21,362 bases of DNA from Acidobacteriota bacterium (GTDB lineage Bacteria; Acidobacteriota; Terriglobia; UBA7540): NCBI GenBank assembly GCA_021784615.1, contig JAJYHU010000436.1, forward strand, positions 1 through 21,362, in the 5' to 3' direction. The first letter of the stretch is position 1; each line of letters starts with the position of its first letter. Shown one piece after another: positions 14,302 through 21,362 of this stretch. The position numbers and the translations under genes are program-made. The notes below the pieces were generated by a model. The model saw only the letters and a list, made by a program, of their open reading frames with translations. It did no database searches and had not been told where the DNA came from.

Positions 14302-16923
14302 TCAGTTGAGTTTGTCATGTGTCTCATAGCACCGGACGCCAAGGTGCGATTGATCGGCGTCCACCGTAACCGCGCCGTCCACTGCCGTCCGGAGCACTCG
14401 CACGTTCGAGGATTGAAGCGCCTGATCGGCCGGGAAGGTGCTGCCGGCGCGGCCGTAATTCTTTTTGCCGGAGATCACCACAATTTGCGGATTCACCCGC
14501 TCCAGGAATTCCCGCTGAGACGCTAATCCTGAGAGGGAGCGGGCGGACTCCAGGATATTGCTGGCAAGCGGGTCCGAGGAATTGGCAAATGCCCGCGCCA
14601 CGCGATCGCCGGTGTCGCCGCGCAAGAGTACGCTGCCTTCTTTCGCCCGAATGCGCAGCACCAGAGAATCGTCCTCCAAAGTGAAATGGGAATTCGGCAG
14701 GACAAGCGGCGGCCAAAGGATTTCCGCTTGCGCCTGGCCTCGGATTTCCTGATCCCCTGCGGATACCTGCTGAATGGCCACGCCGCGCTCGCGAGCCGTA
14801 GCGGCCAAGTCCTGGTAGGCGGGGCTCGTGACTCTGGGTCCCCGCCACAACTCCCGGACTTTAAAATTGCGGAGGATGGCATCCATTGCCTTGATGTTTT
14901 CTTTGCTTCCGTTGCCTAAAACCAGAATGTCAATCTTCTTGATGCCTCGCGACCATAAGTAAGGGGAGACGATGTCTTCACCGGGATTCCAGCGGTCAGT
15001 GTCCGGGCCGTAGGTTTCGCGGCCGCCGGCGTCCATCAGCATCGTTGTTCCATCCGGCAGCACCGTCAAGAGAGCCTCACCCCGGCCGCAATCGAGTGCG
15101 GTCGTTTCCAGCATTCCTTTTGAAAGGCTGGGAGCAAACGGGTAAGTGACCACCACCAAAACGGCCAGCGCAAAGACAGCGAGAGAAACCTTGAAAGCCC
15201 GCGCGTTTCTGCCAAGGCTCCAGGCCAAGGTAATTAACGCCAGCGCAAAACTGAGCGCCGCCCAAACCGGCGGCCCTGGAATGCGATAGGACAGCCAGAG
15301 GGGAATCCGGTGGAACTCCGTTATGGCCAGCAAGGCGTTTGTCACCCAAAGCAGCAGTCTTCCTGGGAAAACCGCAAGGGCCGGCAGCGTGGCGCCCAGG
15401 ATCACCGTGGGCACCGCCAGCCCGATCAGTAGCGTCATCAGAGGCAAGGCCAAAGCGTTTAGTCCAATGCCTACCAGAGTGATTCGATGAAAAATCGCAG
15501 CCATGGGCATGAGCAGCCCCACTTGGATAACCGCGGAAAACAGGACGAAATCCAGCACCCACAAGCCAACGCGAGCGGGAAGCGCGACTCCGCGCTCAGC
15601 TAGCTCCGCATGCCGGTCGAGAAATGAAAACCGCGTTTTCAACCATTCGATTACGGATCGAACGTCCAGTCGCAACTGCGCCGCGCGTGGAGGGAAGGTC
15701 TCATCGCGTTTAACATGGTCCAAGCCGGATAAAGCCCGGCGGTAAGGCAAGGTTGTCCGCTCAAGGATGGGAATCGCCAGGCCGGCAATCAACAGCGCTG
15801 CTGAGAAAGAGAGTTGAAACCCGGCCTCAAAAAGCCACGCGGGCTTGTACACAAGCAGAACCAGAGCCGCGAACCCCACCGCATTCAAAGCCCCTCGGTC
15901 CCGGTAGAGATACCGGGCCAGAAGATAGGCGCCGATCATCAGCGAAGCCCGGAGCGTCGGAGCCCGCTGCTCGACCAGCAGAGCGTACGTCACAAGAAAC
16001 GTCATCAGAAGCACAGCGCGCCAGGATTCGCCCAGGCGAAAAAGATTCAGGAAGAAAAGAACCACGGCGGCAAGCAAGCCCACATGGAGCCCTGAAATCA
16101 CCAGGAGGTGATAGAGCCCCGACTGCCGGAAGTTCTCGACAGTGTCAGAATCGAGCGAGGAGCGGTCGCCCAGCAGGATGGCCTTCAGAACCGCGCCGAC
16201 GCGCCCTTCCCGAGACCACGGAGGGTAAAGCGTGTCGATGCCGCCGAGCAATCGCGCTCTCACCTTTGCCACCAGCATTGAGAGCTTCGGCGCCTGGGAT
16301 GCGGACAGCTTCTCAATCGCCAGCGGGCTCTTGATGGTGCCTTCCCATGAAATGTCTTCAATGGACTCCATCCACCATCGAAAATCAAAGTTTCCCGGAT
16401 TCTTATAAATCGTGGGCTTCTCGAAGCGAACGGGGGCTCGAATGGCGTCGCCGTAACGTAAATGAAGCTCATCGAACGCCGCCCAACTCTTGCGATCCGC
16501 GGGAATAAACATCCGCAACTGCACTTTGCCCTCGACGGCGCGGCTCCTGCCGGGATCGTCGATTTTTCGACAATTTAGGTCAAAGGAAACCCCTGATCCA
16601 TTCCGCACCGGAGCGCTTGCGATGACCCCTTCAAGCTCAACATCTTTATTGAGGTTGAAACCCCACTTGGCAAGGTTTTGAATGTGGTTGGAAGGAAAAC
16701 GGACTTGAAAGACTCCGGCCGCGGCAATCCCTGCCAGGACGAATCCCGCCAGGGCAATAACCCCGGCGGTACGCAGCAGGCCCCGGCGCAAAAAGATGAA
16801 TCCGTTCAGCAAACACAATGCTGCCAGCAACCAGGCGGAATCCGCGTAGCTGAAAGGCAGGACATGCGCCGCCAGGATTCCCAGCGCAAAACAACTGGCC
16901 AGAATCAGCAACGGACTTTTCAC
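14302..16923 (-). CDS. comEC: ComEC/Rec2-family DNA uptake channel with a degenerate metallo-beta-lactamase domain
   Basis: ComEC forms the inner-membrane pore for single-stranded DNA during natural transformation. The 873-aa protein (GTG 16923) has N-terminal membrane helices (LLILASCFALGILAAHVLPF), a DUF4131-type soluble domain (about 60-215; LHLRYGDAIRAPVRFEKPTI), the polytopic Competence domain with the hallmark LLVISGLHVGL (H280) and LVEQRAPTLRASLMIGAYLL, and a C-terminal metallo-beta-lactamase-like domain (about 615-873). In that last domain the usual H-x-H-x-D-H reads N-G-S-K-E-N (671-676), the later GHHGS-type motif reads E-S-A-R-S-L-S, and the final N-x-Y-G-H-P motif reads N-Y-G-R-A-G. 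Only the Asp of the GD motif (D770) remains. The frame is intact. The channel part looks functional, while the nuclease-type active site does not. It begins 7 bp after the upstream methyltransferase gene. Confidence 0.92.
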   Translation of the reverse strand: MKSPLLILASCFALGILAAHVLPFSYADSAWLLAALCLLNGFIFLRRGLLRTAGVIALAGFVLAGIAAAGVFQVRFPSNHIQNLAKWGFNLNKDVELEGVIASAPVRNGSGVSFDLNCRKIDDPGRSRAVEGKVQLRMFIPADRKSWAAFDELHLRYGDAIRAPVRFEKPTIYKNPGNFDFRWWMESIEDISWEGTIKSPLAIEKLSASQAPKLSMLVAKVRARLLGGIDTLYPPWSREGRVGAVLKAILLGDRSSLDSDTVENFRQSGLYHLLVISGLHVGLLAAVVLFFLNLFRLGESWRAVLLMTFLVTYALLVEQRAPTLRASLMIGAYLLARYLYRDRGALNAVGFAALVLLVYKPAWLFEAGFQLSFSAALLIAGLAIPILERTTLPYRRALSGLDHVKRDETFPPRAAQLRLDVRSVIEWLKTRFSFLDRHAELAERGVALPARVGLWVLDFVLFSAVIQVGLLMPMAAIFHRITLVGIGLNALALPLMTLLIGLAVPTVILGATLPALAVFPGRLLLWVTNALLAITEFHRIPLWLSYRIPGPPVWAALSFALALITLAWSLGRNARAFKVSLAVFALAVLVVVTYPFAPSLSKGMLETTALDCGRGEALLTVLPDGTTMLMDAGGRETYGPDTDRWNPGEDIVSPYLWSRGIKKIDILVLGNGSKENIKAMDAILRNFKVRELWRGPRVTSPAYQDLAATARERGVAIQQVSAGDQEIRGQAQAEILWPPLVLPNSHFTLEDDSLVLRIRAKEGSVLLRGDTGDRVARAFANSSDPLASNILESARSLSGLASQREFLERVNPQIVVISGKKNYGRAGSTFPADQALQSSNVRVLRTAVDGAVTVDADQSHLGVRCYETHDKLN

Positions 16924-16930
16924 GGGCCGC

Positions 16931-18199
16931 CTAGTCCCGGCGAATCAAGCGTGCCAGGCATTCGATATGGTAGGTATGAGGGAAAAAGTCGAACATTTCA
17001 ACCCTTTCCAGCCGATAACCCTGCCCCACTAGATACGCCAGGTCCCGCGCCCAGGTTGGCGGGCTGCAAGCTGCGTAGTGAAAACGCCGGGGCTGCAGCT
17101 CCGTCAATCGCTTGAGCGTGGGCTTGCCTACCCCGGCGCGAGGAGGATCAAGAATGACAAGGTCCGGGCCCGTTTGGGCAAAGCGCCGCTGGAACTCAAA
17201 GGCCGTCTGCCTGGCTGCCTGAACGCGCTCCAGGCCGTGCATCGCAGCATTCGCCTCGATGTCTCGAGCGGCGGCGGGATGAGATTCCACTCCGATCACC
17301 CGCTTGAAGCGGCGTGCAAGAGGCAGCGTCAACAACCCCACGCCCGCGTATAGATCAAGCGCCAACTCTCCCGGCTCCGTTTCGGTGGCCGAATTCACAA
17401 ATTCCGGAAGCAGATAACGGGAAGCCTGAAAGAAAGAGCCGGGGCTGATCTGGTAGAGGAACTCGCCGACTTGGTACGTCAACCCGGCATCTCCGTATAT
17501 TGCAGAATGCTGTTCGCCGGCAAAAACGACGGCGGCAACGCCTTCCACCTTTTCCATGAGATCAGCCGCCCAATCCTCCGCTTCACGCTTTGCGAAATTT
17601 CCGAGAAAGGTGACCCGCACCTGCGCGTCCCGGTCATCAGCCAGCAGATCAATTTCCCGGCATCCGCCGAGGCGGCCGAGCGATTCCGGCTGGCGAAGCT
17701 CGTGGAGCACCGCGTTCAGGCGCGGCGAAATAATCTTACACTCGTCGATCGGAACAAGCCGATGGGATTCGGCTTCGAAAAAGCCCGCCTCAACCCGGCC
17801 CGGCTCAATCTCAGCCACTTTCAGTTGGGCCTGATTGCGATAGTTCCAGGGATTCGCCTGGTGAACCGGGATTTCCTGGTCCCACACAATTTTCCCGATC
17901 CGGCGCAGGGTCTCACGAAGAATCTCGACCTTCCATTTTAGTTGATGTTCGATGCCCAGATGCTGGTAGTGGCATCCACCGCATCGGCTGAAATAGGGGC
18001 AGGGTGGAACAATGCGCTCGGGAGCAGCCTCCAGAACGCGCAGTGGCCGGGCGTGAACCACCCCCTTTGCGGTGCGCAGCGTTTCCACTTCCAACCGTTC
18101 GCCCGGCAGCGCATAAGGCGCCAGAACCGTCTGGCCCTCCGCGTAGCCAAGCGATTCGCCGCCATAGACAAACTTGTGCGGAGAGAATTCAAAAGACAT
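16931..18199 (-). CDS. Class I SAM-dependent RNA m5U methyltransferase (RlmD/TrmA/RumA family)
   Basis: This enzyme forms 5-methyluridine in rRNA or tRNA. The 422-aa protein has an N-terminal TRAM-like domain (HKFVYGGESLGYAEGQTVLA, then PGERLEVETLRTAKG), then an iron-sulfur motif C67-x5-C73-x2-C76 with the fourth ligand C154 in IDECKI. The Rossmann methyltransferase domain shows GSFFQAS, LALDLYAGVGLLTLPLA, VILDPPRAGVGK and the nucleophile Cys378 in AACSPPTWARDL, with the general base Glu413 in HIECLARL. All catalytic parts are present. AGGG lies 6 nt before the ATG. Which uridine it modifies (U1939, U747 or tRNA U54) cannot be settled from sequence alone, since RlmD, RlmC and TrmA share the fold, so I give no symbol. 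It sits between an unknown gene (65 bp away) and comEC (7 bp away) in a minus-strand run. Confidence 0.92.
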   Translation of the reverse strand: MSFEFSPHKFVYGGESLGYAEGQTVLAPYALPGERLEVETLRTAKGVVHARPLRVLEAAPERIVPPCPYFSRCGGCHYQHLGIEHQLKWKVEILRETLRRIGKIVWDQEIPVHQANPWNYRNQAQLKVAEIEPGRVEAGFFEAESHRLVPIDECKIISPRLNAVLHELRQPESLGRLGGCREIDLLADDRDAQVRVTFLGNFAKREAEDWAADLMEKVEGVAAVVFAGEQHSAIYGDAGLTYQVGEFLYQISPGSFFQASRYLLPEFVNSATETEPGELALDLYAGVGLLTLPLARRFKRVIGVESHPAAARDIEANAAMHGLERVQAARQTAFEFQRRFAQTGPDLVILDPPRAGVGKPTLKRLTELQPRRFHYAACSPPTWARDLAYLVGQGYRLERVEMFDFFPHTYHIECLARLIRRD

Positions 18200-18211
18200 C
18201 GGTGGCCCTAC

Positions 18212-18223
18212 TTCTTCGAAGAA
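18212..18223. repeat. Perfect 12-bp palindrome TTCTTCGAAGAA
   Basis: This palindrome lies 12-24 bp upstream of the m5U methyltransferase start, in the 64-bp gap after the unknown gene. It could be an operator or a very small hairpin; there is no second copy in the gap and it may be chance. Confidence 0.25.
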
Positions 18224-18263
18224 TGTGTTTCAGCCGCACCGCATGGGGAAACTGCCATGATAC

Positions 18264-18974
18264 CTACAAGTAAAACAGGCTCAGCCTGGGAATATGATAA
18301 TGCTCAAAAAGGCGTTTCTTAATGAATTGCCTTTCCAGCGATTCGATTTCCGCAGCGCCCAGATTCCGCCGGTAAGAAGTGAGCGCTCGCTCAATCTCAC
18401 CTCGGAAGGCTGCCAACAACTCCGCCGATGAGGCGCGGGTCAAAGAGGCCGCCAGCTTTTCCTCGATCGCCGTCAAATGCCTTTCCAGTTCTTCGAGGTC
18501 TGTCTCAAATTCCTGGCCGTCGCTTGCCGCGATTCGACCGAGCGCGCTCGATACTTCTTTGACGTCCCCGGCCAAAACGCTGTGATCGCTTTGAGCGATG
18601 GACGCAGAAACTTCTTGTAGCGCCTCGGCGTTCCGTTGAACAAACTTGAGGATCTCATCTTTTGTGAAAGGAGTTTCGGACTCCCGGGTTTTTAATCCCG
18701 TGCTTTGAGATCCACCCATTTGGGCGGCTTCAGCGGCCCGCAGAACCTCCTGCGAACAATAGGCCAGGCTGTTCACTTTCCGGAAACGGTGCGGGCGTTT
18801 GTGATACTTCTCAAAAGCGCGGTCGATGCCTGTTAGCACGGCTTCGAGAGGCAGCCCTGCTTCCTTCCAGGATTCGATCAGTGCCCAGTCGAGGGTTGAT
18901 AGCATTGTGGGAGTGCCTCGTCCGCGCTGAAAGCACTCTTCGATTTCCGTAAAGTAATTGAAGTAGTTTTCCAC
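18264..18974 (-). CDS. Protein of unknown function downstream of coaX (236 aa)
   Basis: I do not recognise a named domain. I choose GTG 18974, two bases after the coaX stop; the frame stays open further upstream, but that part reads as antisense-like sequence inside coaX. The first 90 residues (NYFNYFTEIEECFQRGRGTP, LSTLDWALIESWKEAGLPLE, VLTGIDRAFEKYHKRPHRFR, VNSLAYCSQEVLRAAEAA) look like a compact helical domain with many conserved-looking aromatics. The middle (about 98-180) is polar, and the C-terminal part is long, charged and probably coiled (ETDLEELERHLTAIEEKLAA). There is no signal peptide or membrane helix. Tight spacing after coaX implies cotranscription with the cofactor genes. I have an uncertain memory of similar proteins near coaX in Acidobacteriota; a search would be needed to confirm. 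Confidence 0.75.
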   Translation of the reverse strand: MENYFNYFTEIEECFQRGRGTPTMLSTLDWALIESWKEAGLPLEAVLTGIDRAFEKYHKRPHRFRKVNSLAYCSQEVLRAAEAAQMGGSQSTGLKTRESETPFTKDEILKFVQRNAEALQEVSASIAQSDHSVLAGDVKEVSSALGRIAASDGQEFETDLEELERHLTAIEEKLAASLTRASSAELLAAFRGEIERALTSYRRNLGAAEIESLERQFIKKRLFEHYHIPRLSLFYL

Positions 18975-18976
18975 CG

Positions 18977-19759
18977 CTACTTTCGACGCGCGTTTGGGAG
19001 GTTTCGTTCGTAGATGATGCGCAATCCTTCCAAGGTGAGAGAAACGTCCACGAGCGGTTTGTATTTTGAGGCGGAAGCGACCAGGGCCGCCTGTCCTCCG
19101 GTTGCAATCACCCGGGTTTTCGGCCCCATTGCGGCGCACAAGCGGTCAAGGACGCCATCAACCAGCCCAACCGCTCCGTAGAACAAACCGGATTGCATGC
19201 TCGACACCGTATTCGTCCCGATGACGCGTTCGGGCTCGCGAATTTCGACCCGGGGCAGGCGCGCCGCCCGCGCAAACAGCGCTTCTGCCGAGATGCCGAT
19301 GCCCGGAGCAATCACCCCTCCGAGATATTCGCCTTTTGCGGAAACGGAATCAAACGTGATTGCTGTGCCGAAGTCGACAATAATGCACGGGCCTCCATAT
19401 TTTTCAAACGCCGCAACGCTGTCGGCAATGCGGTCCGCGCCCACTTCCTGGGGATTATCGTAGTGAATGGCCATTCCTGTTCGCGTTCCTGGACCGAGAA
19501 GATGCGGTTTCAGATGGAAGTATCGTTCCGCCATTTCTTCGACCACCGGGTTGAGCGTGGGCACGACGCTTGAAACCATCACGGCCTTAACCTGGTCGGG
19601 CCGGACTTCGTCGAAGGTAAAAAGGTTCCGGATCAGGATGCCCAACTCGTCGGCTGTCTGATTGCGATTTGTGGATAGGCGCCACTGGGCGCGCAATTCG
19701 CTTCCCTTGAAAATGCCCAGGCCGATATTCGTGTTGCCGACGTCAATTACGAAAAGCAT
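18977..19759 (-). CDS. coaX: Type III pantothenate kinase
   Basis: CoaX carries out the first step of coenzyme A synthesis, phosphorylating pantothenate with ATP in the cytosol. It belongs to the ASKHA superfamily and differs from CoaA in having no feedback inhibition by CoA (family knowledge). The 260-aa protein has the phosphate-binding motif VIDVGNTNIGLGIF (residues 4-17, D6), the PanK-III signature VGADRIADSVAA (106-117, with catalytic Asp109), and IIVDFGTAITFD (126-137), followed by LGGVIAPGIGIS and VIATGGQAALV. Length and all signatures are normal. It follows birA by 52 bp and is followed directly by the unknown gene at 18264-18974, so the three are probably one transcript. Biotin ligase next to CoaX is a common arrangement. 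Confidence 0.96.
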   Translation of the reverse strand: MLFVIDVGNTNIGLGIFKGSELRAQWRLSTNRNQTADELGILIRNLFTFDEVRPDQVKAVMVSSVVPTLNPVVEEMAERYFHLKPHLLGPGTRTGMAIHYDNPQEVGADRIADSVAAFEKYGGPCIIVDFGTAITFDSVSAKGEYLGGVIAPGIGISAEALFARAARLPRVEIREPERVIGTNTVSSMQSGLFYGAVGLVDGVLDRLCAAMGPKTRVIATGGQAALVASASKYKPLVDVSLTLEGLRIIYERNLPNARRK

Positions 19760-19811
19760 CGTTTGCCTGCTGCCTTTGAAGGTGGGCCTCGAAACCCGGC
19801 GCCTTAACCCT

Positions 19812-20801
19812 CTATTTTATCTCCGTAACCTCTCCGGCGACGAGCAGCTCTTCCTTGCCACTATCATAGCGAACCTTCAGAGCGCCCGTCGAATCGAGCC
19901 CCGTAGTCGTTGCGGGAAATTCGCCGGCTTGCGTCTTGATGCGAACCCGCTTCCCCTGCGCGTAACTCGATGCCGCCGCCCATCGCCGGGTGATGGCGGA
20001 ATTCCCCTCGCTCAAAAGCAGGCGGTAGTAATGTTCCAGTTCCTGCAGCAAGGCGGCAAGGACCTGAATCCGCGAATAACTCTGTCCACCTTCGATGGCC
20101 AGCGAGGTTGCAATCGCGCGAAGCTCCTCCGGCATCTCACGGTGGTTGACGTTGATGCCGATTCCCAGCACGACTTTATGAAGGCGGTCGAGCTCCGCCT
20201 GCATCTCCGTCAGCATGCCGCAGACTTTCTTGCCGTTAACCAGCAGGTCGTTCGGCCAGCGAATGTCCACGGGGAGCTCCGTCACCGACTGGATGGCCTG
20301 TTGCGCCGCTACCCCCGCCAAAAGCGTCAGAATGGGAGCGGCGGCCGGCGAAAGCGGCGGCCGCAAAAGCACCGAAACGTAGATGCCGCTCCTCTTTTCA
20401 GAATACCAGACCCGTCCCATTCGTCCGCGCCCCGCCGTCTGCTCCTCGGTGATCACCACCGTCCCGTGCGGCCCTTCCTGCGCGCTGAGTTCCATCGCTG
20501 CGGTATTTGTCGACTCCACGCGAAAATAGTGAACGATCTTGTTGCCGATTTCGCTGGGCAGCGGTTCCGAATGAACCAGGCTGGGAACCAAAAGGTCGGG
20601 AAGCTTTTGGAGTTGATATCCCCGCGGGTGTCCCTTGATCGCTACGCCCAGCGCCCTAAGCTTTTCGATCCACATCCACACCGTGGATCGTGAAACGCCG
20701 ATCTCCGAAGCAATCTTCGGTCCGGGCACCAGCACGGTGGCGTTCTTCACCAGCAGATGCACAAGGCGGTCGATTCTGTGACTTGTAACTCCGGAGCTCA
20801 T
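19812..20801 (-). CDS. birA: Biotin--[acetyl-CoA-carboxylase] ligase with N-terminal DNA-binding domain
   Basis: BirA activates biotin as biotinyl-AMP and attaches it to the biotin carboxyl carrier protein. This 329-aa version has an N-terminal winged helix-turn-helix (PGPKIASEIGVSRSTVWMWI, residues about 27-46), so it may also repress transcription. The catalytic domain shows STNTAAMELS (97-106), the biotinyl-AMP loop AGRGRMGRVW (123-132), RWPNDLLVNGKKVCGMLTE (181-199, Arg replacing the usual Lys of KWPND) and VVLGIGINVNHRE. The C-terminal SH3-like domain ends with ELLVAGEVTEIK. No clear ribosome-binding site precedes the ATG at 20801. It lies between nadC and coaX. No biotin synthesis operon is in view, so the target of the DNA-binding domain is unknown. 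Confidence 0.95.
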   Translation of the reverse strand: MSSGVTSHRIDRLVHLLVKNATVLVPGPKIASEIGVSRSTVWMWIEKLRALGVAIKGHPRGYQLQKLPDLLVPSLVHSEPLPSEIGNKIVHYFRVESTNTAAMELSAQEGPHGTVVITEEQTAGRGRMGRVWYSEKRSGIYVSVLLRPPLSPAAAPILTLLAGVAAQQAIQSVTELPVDIRWPNDLLVNGKKVCGMLTEMQAELDRLHKVVLGIGINVNHREMPEELRAIATSLAIEGGQSYSRIQVLAALLQELEHYYRLLLSEGNSAITRRWAAASSYAQGKRVRIKTQAGEFPATTTGLDSTGALKVRYDSGKEELLVAGEVTEIK

Positions 20802-20880
20802 GCGTTCAAGGCAGGCGCCTGATGCAACATCGAGTAAAATCTAAATCCGGCACTCTAACCCTAACCGAGCATGCTTCTTT

Positions 20881-21362
20881 TTACAATGGCTCAATAAGAA
20901 AATTGATATCCACGGCGCCGGCCGAGTGCGTCAGCGCCCCCACCGAGATTCGGTCGACTCCTGTTTCTGCATAGGCCCGAAGATTGGCTCGATTGATCCC
21001 GCCGGAAACCTCAAGCCTCGCTCTTCCCGCCGCGCGCTCGACGCATTGAACGACAACGTCGGGAGTCATGTTGTCGAGGAGCACCAGGTCAGCGCCCGCG
21101 TCGATGGCTTCTTCAAGCTCTCCGACCGATCGGACTTCCACTTCGACGGGAATTCCAGCCGGCCGTTGCCCCCGCGCCCTTTCAACCGTAGCCCGAATTC
21201 CTCCGCCCAAAATAAGGTGGTTGTTCTTGATCAAGATGCCGTCATCAAGGCGCAACCGGTGATTGTGCCCTCCGCCCATTCGAACGGCGTACTTTTCAAG
21301 AGATCTCAAGCCGGGCGCGGTCTTTCGTGTATCCAGTAGTTCCGTTTTAAGGCCCTCGATTT
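20881..21362 (-). CDS. nadC: Nicotinate-nucleotide pyrophosphorylase (carboxylating), C-terminal part
   Basis: NadC (quinolinate phosphoribosyltransferase) converts quinolinate and PRPP to nicotinate mononucleotide in de novo NAD synthesis. The window holds the last 160 codons; the N-terminus lies beyond 21362. Reading from the edge, LLDTRKTAPGLRSLEKYAVR gives the family's TRKTxPGLR substrate-binding motif, then MGGGHNHRLRLDDGILIKNN with the HNHR and Lys residues of the active site, DLVLLDNMTPD, LEVSGGIN and VDRISVGALTHSA. These fit the barrel strands and the phosphate-binding end. The gene is followed by birA after 79 bp. It is probably the upstream member of the nadC-birA-coaX run, which groups three cofactor-related steps. 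Confidence 0.96.
   Translation of the reverse strand, partial: IEGLKTELLDTRKTAPGLRSLEKYAVRMGGGHNHRLRLDDGILIKNNHLILGGGIRATVERARGQRPAGIPVEVEVRSVGELEEAIDAGADLVLLDNMTPDVVVQCVERAAGRARLEVSGGINRANLRAYAETGVDRISVGALTHSAGAVDINFLIEPL

Noticed and set aside
15753..16334. 193-codon plus-strand frame inside comEC
   Set aside because: It is highly Arg/Ser/Pro-rich and antisense to the well-supported Competence domain, so it is a shadow of a GC-rich gene.
18975..19139. 55-codon N-terminal extension of the unknown gene into coaX
   Set aside because: The extension lies inside the coaX coding region, reads as Arg-rich shadow sequence, and GTG 18974 follows the coaX stop directly.

Overview
The window comes from a diderm (LPS-making) bacterium with a moderately GC-rich genome, frequent GTG/TTG starts and tightly packed genes. 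The gene content fits an Acidobacteriota-like genome: separate HldA and HldC enzymes, a nadC-birA-coaX run followed by an unnamed conserved-looking gene, and a DUF3108 exported protein. That placement is inference; no rRNA or other strong phylogenetic marker is present. I see no tRNA, rRNA, CRISPR array, complete insertion sequence or phage gene.

Layout. (1) 1-1539, minus: a SpoU/TrmH-type RNA 2'-O-methyltransferase followed by rarA, which overlaps it by 14 bp and runs off the left edge. (2) 1676-4482: a broken GH172 (DUF2961) gene on plus, then two different D-2-hydroxyacid dehydrogenase genes on minus. The first dehydrogenase has Tyr where the catalytic Glu is expected. (3) 4679-5848: a Crp/Fnr-family regulator (minus) divergent from a seven-iron-type ferredoxin (plus). 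A perfect 7+7 inverted repeat lies on the ferredoxin -35 box. (4) 5849-6271: 423 bp without a recognisable gene, holding a possible terminator, a strong nested stem-loop and a perfect -10 box. (5) 6272-13886, plus: the LPS inner-core cluster waaA-lpxK-waaF-hldA-hldC-waaC, then an ICMT-like membrane methyltransferase and a DUF3108 exported protein. (6) 13879-21362, minus, read right to left: nadC (cut by the right edge), birA, coaX, an unknown gene, an RlmD/TrmA-type RNA m5U methyltransferase, comEC and a 79-aa unknown. The two large arms converge with an 8-bp 3' overlap near 13880.

How they work together. The plus arm supplies Kdo transfer to lipid A (WaaA), the 4'-phosphate of lipid A (LpxK), two steps of ADP-heptose supply (HldA kinase, HldC adenylyltransferase) and heptose transfer (WaaF, WaaC). 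gmhA and gmhB are not in the window. The minus arm groups cofactor genes: NAD (NadC), protein biotinylation (BirA) and CoA (CoaX).

Most notable: ComEC keeps an intact pore domain, but its C-terminal metallo-beta-lactamase domain has lost essentially every metal ligand by substitution. Next are the GH172 remnant with a deletion junction I can place to within a few bases, the operator-like repeat on the ferredoxin promoter, and a likely CTG start with a 4-bp CTGA overlap coupling hldA to hldC. I did not find a convincing wholly new multi-gene system.
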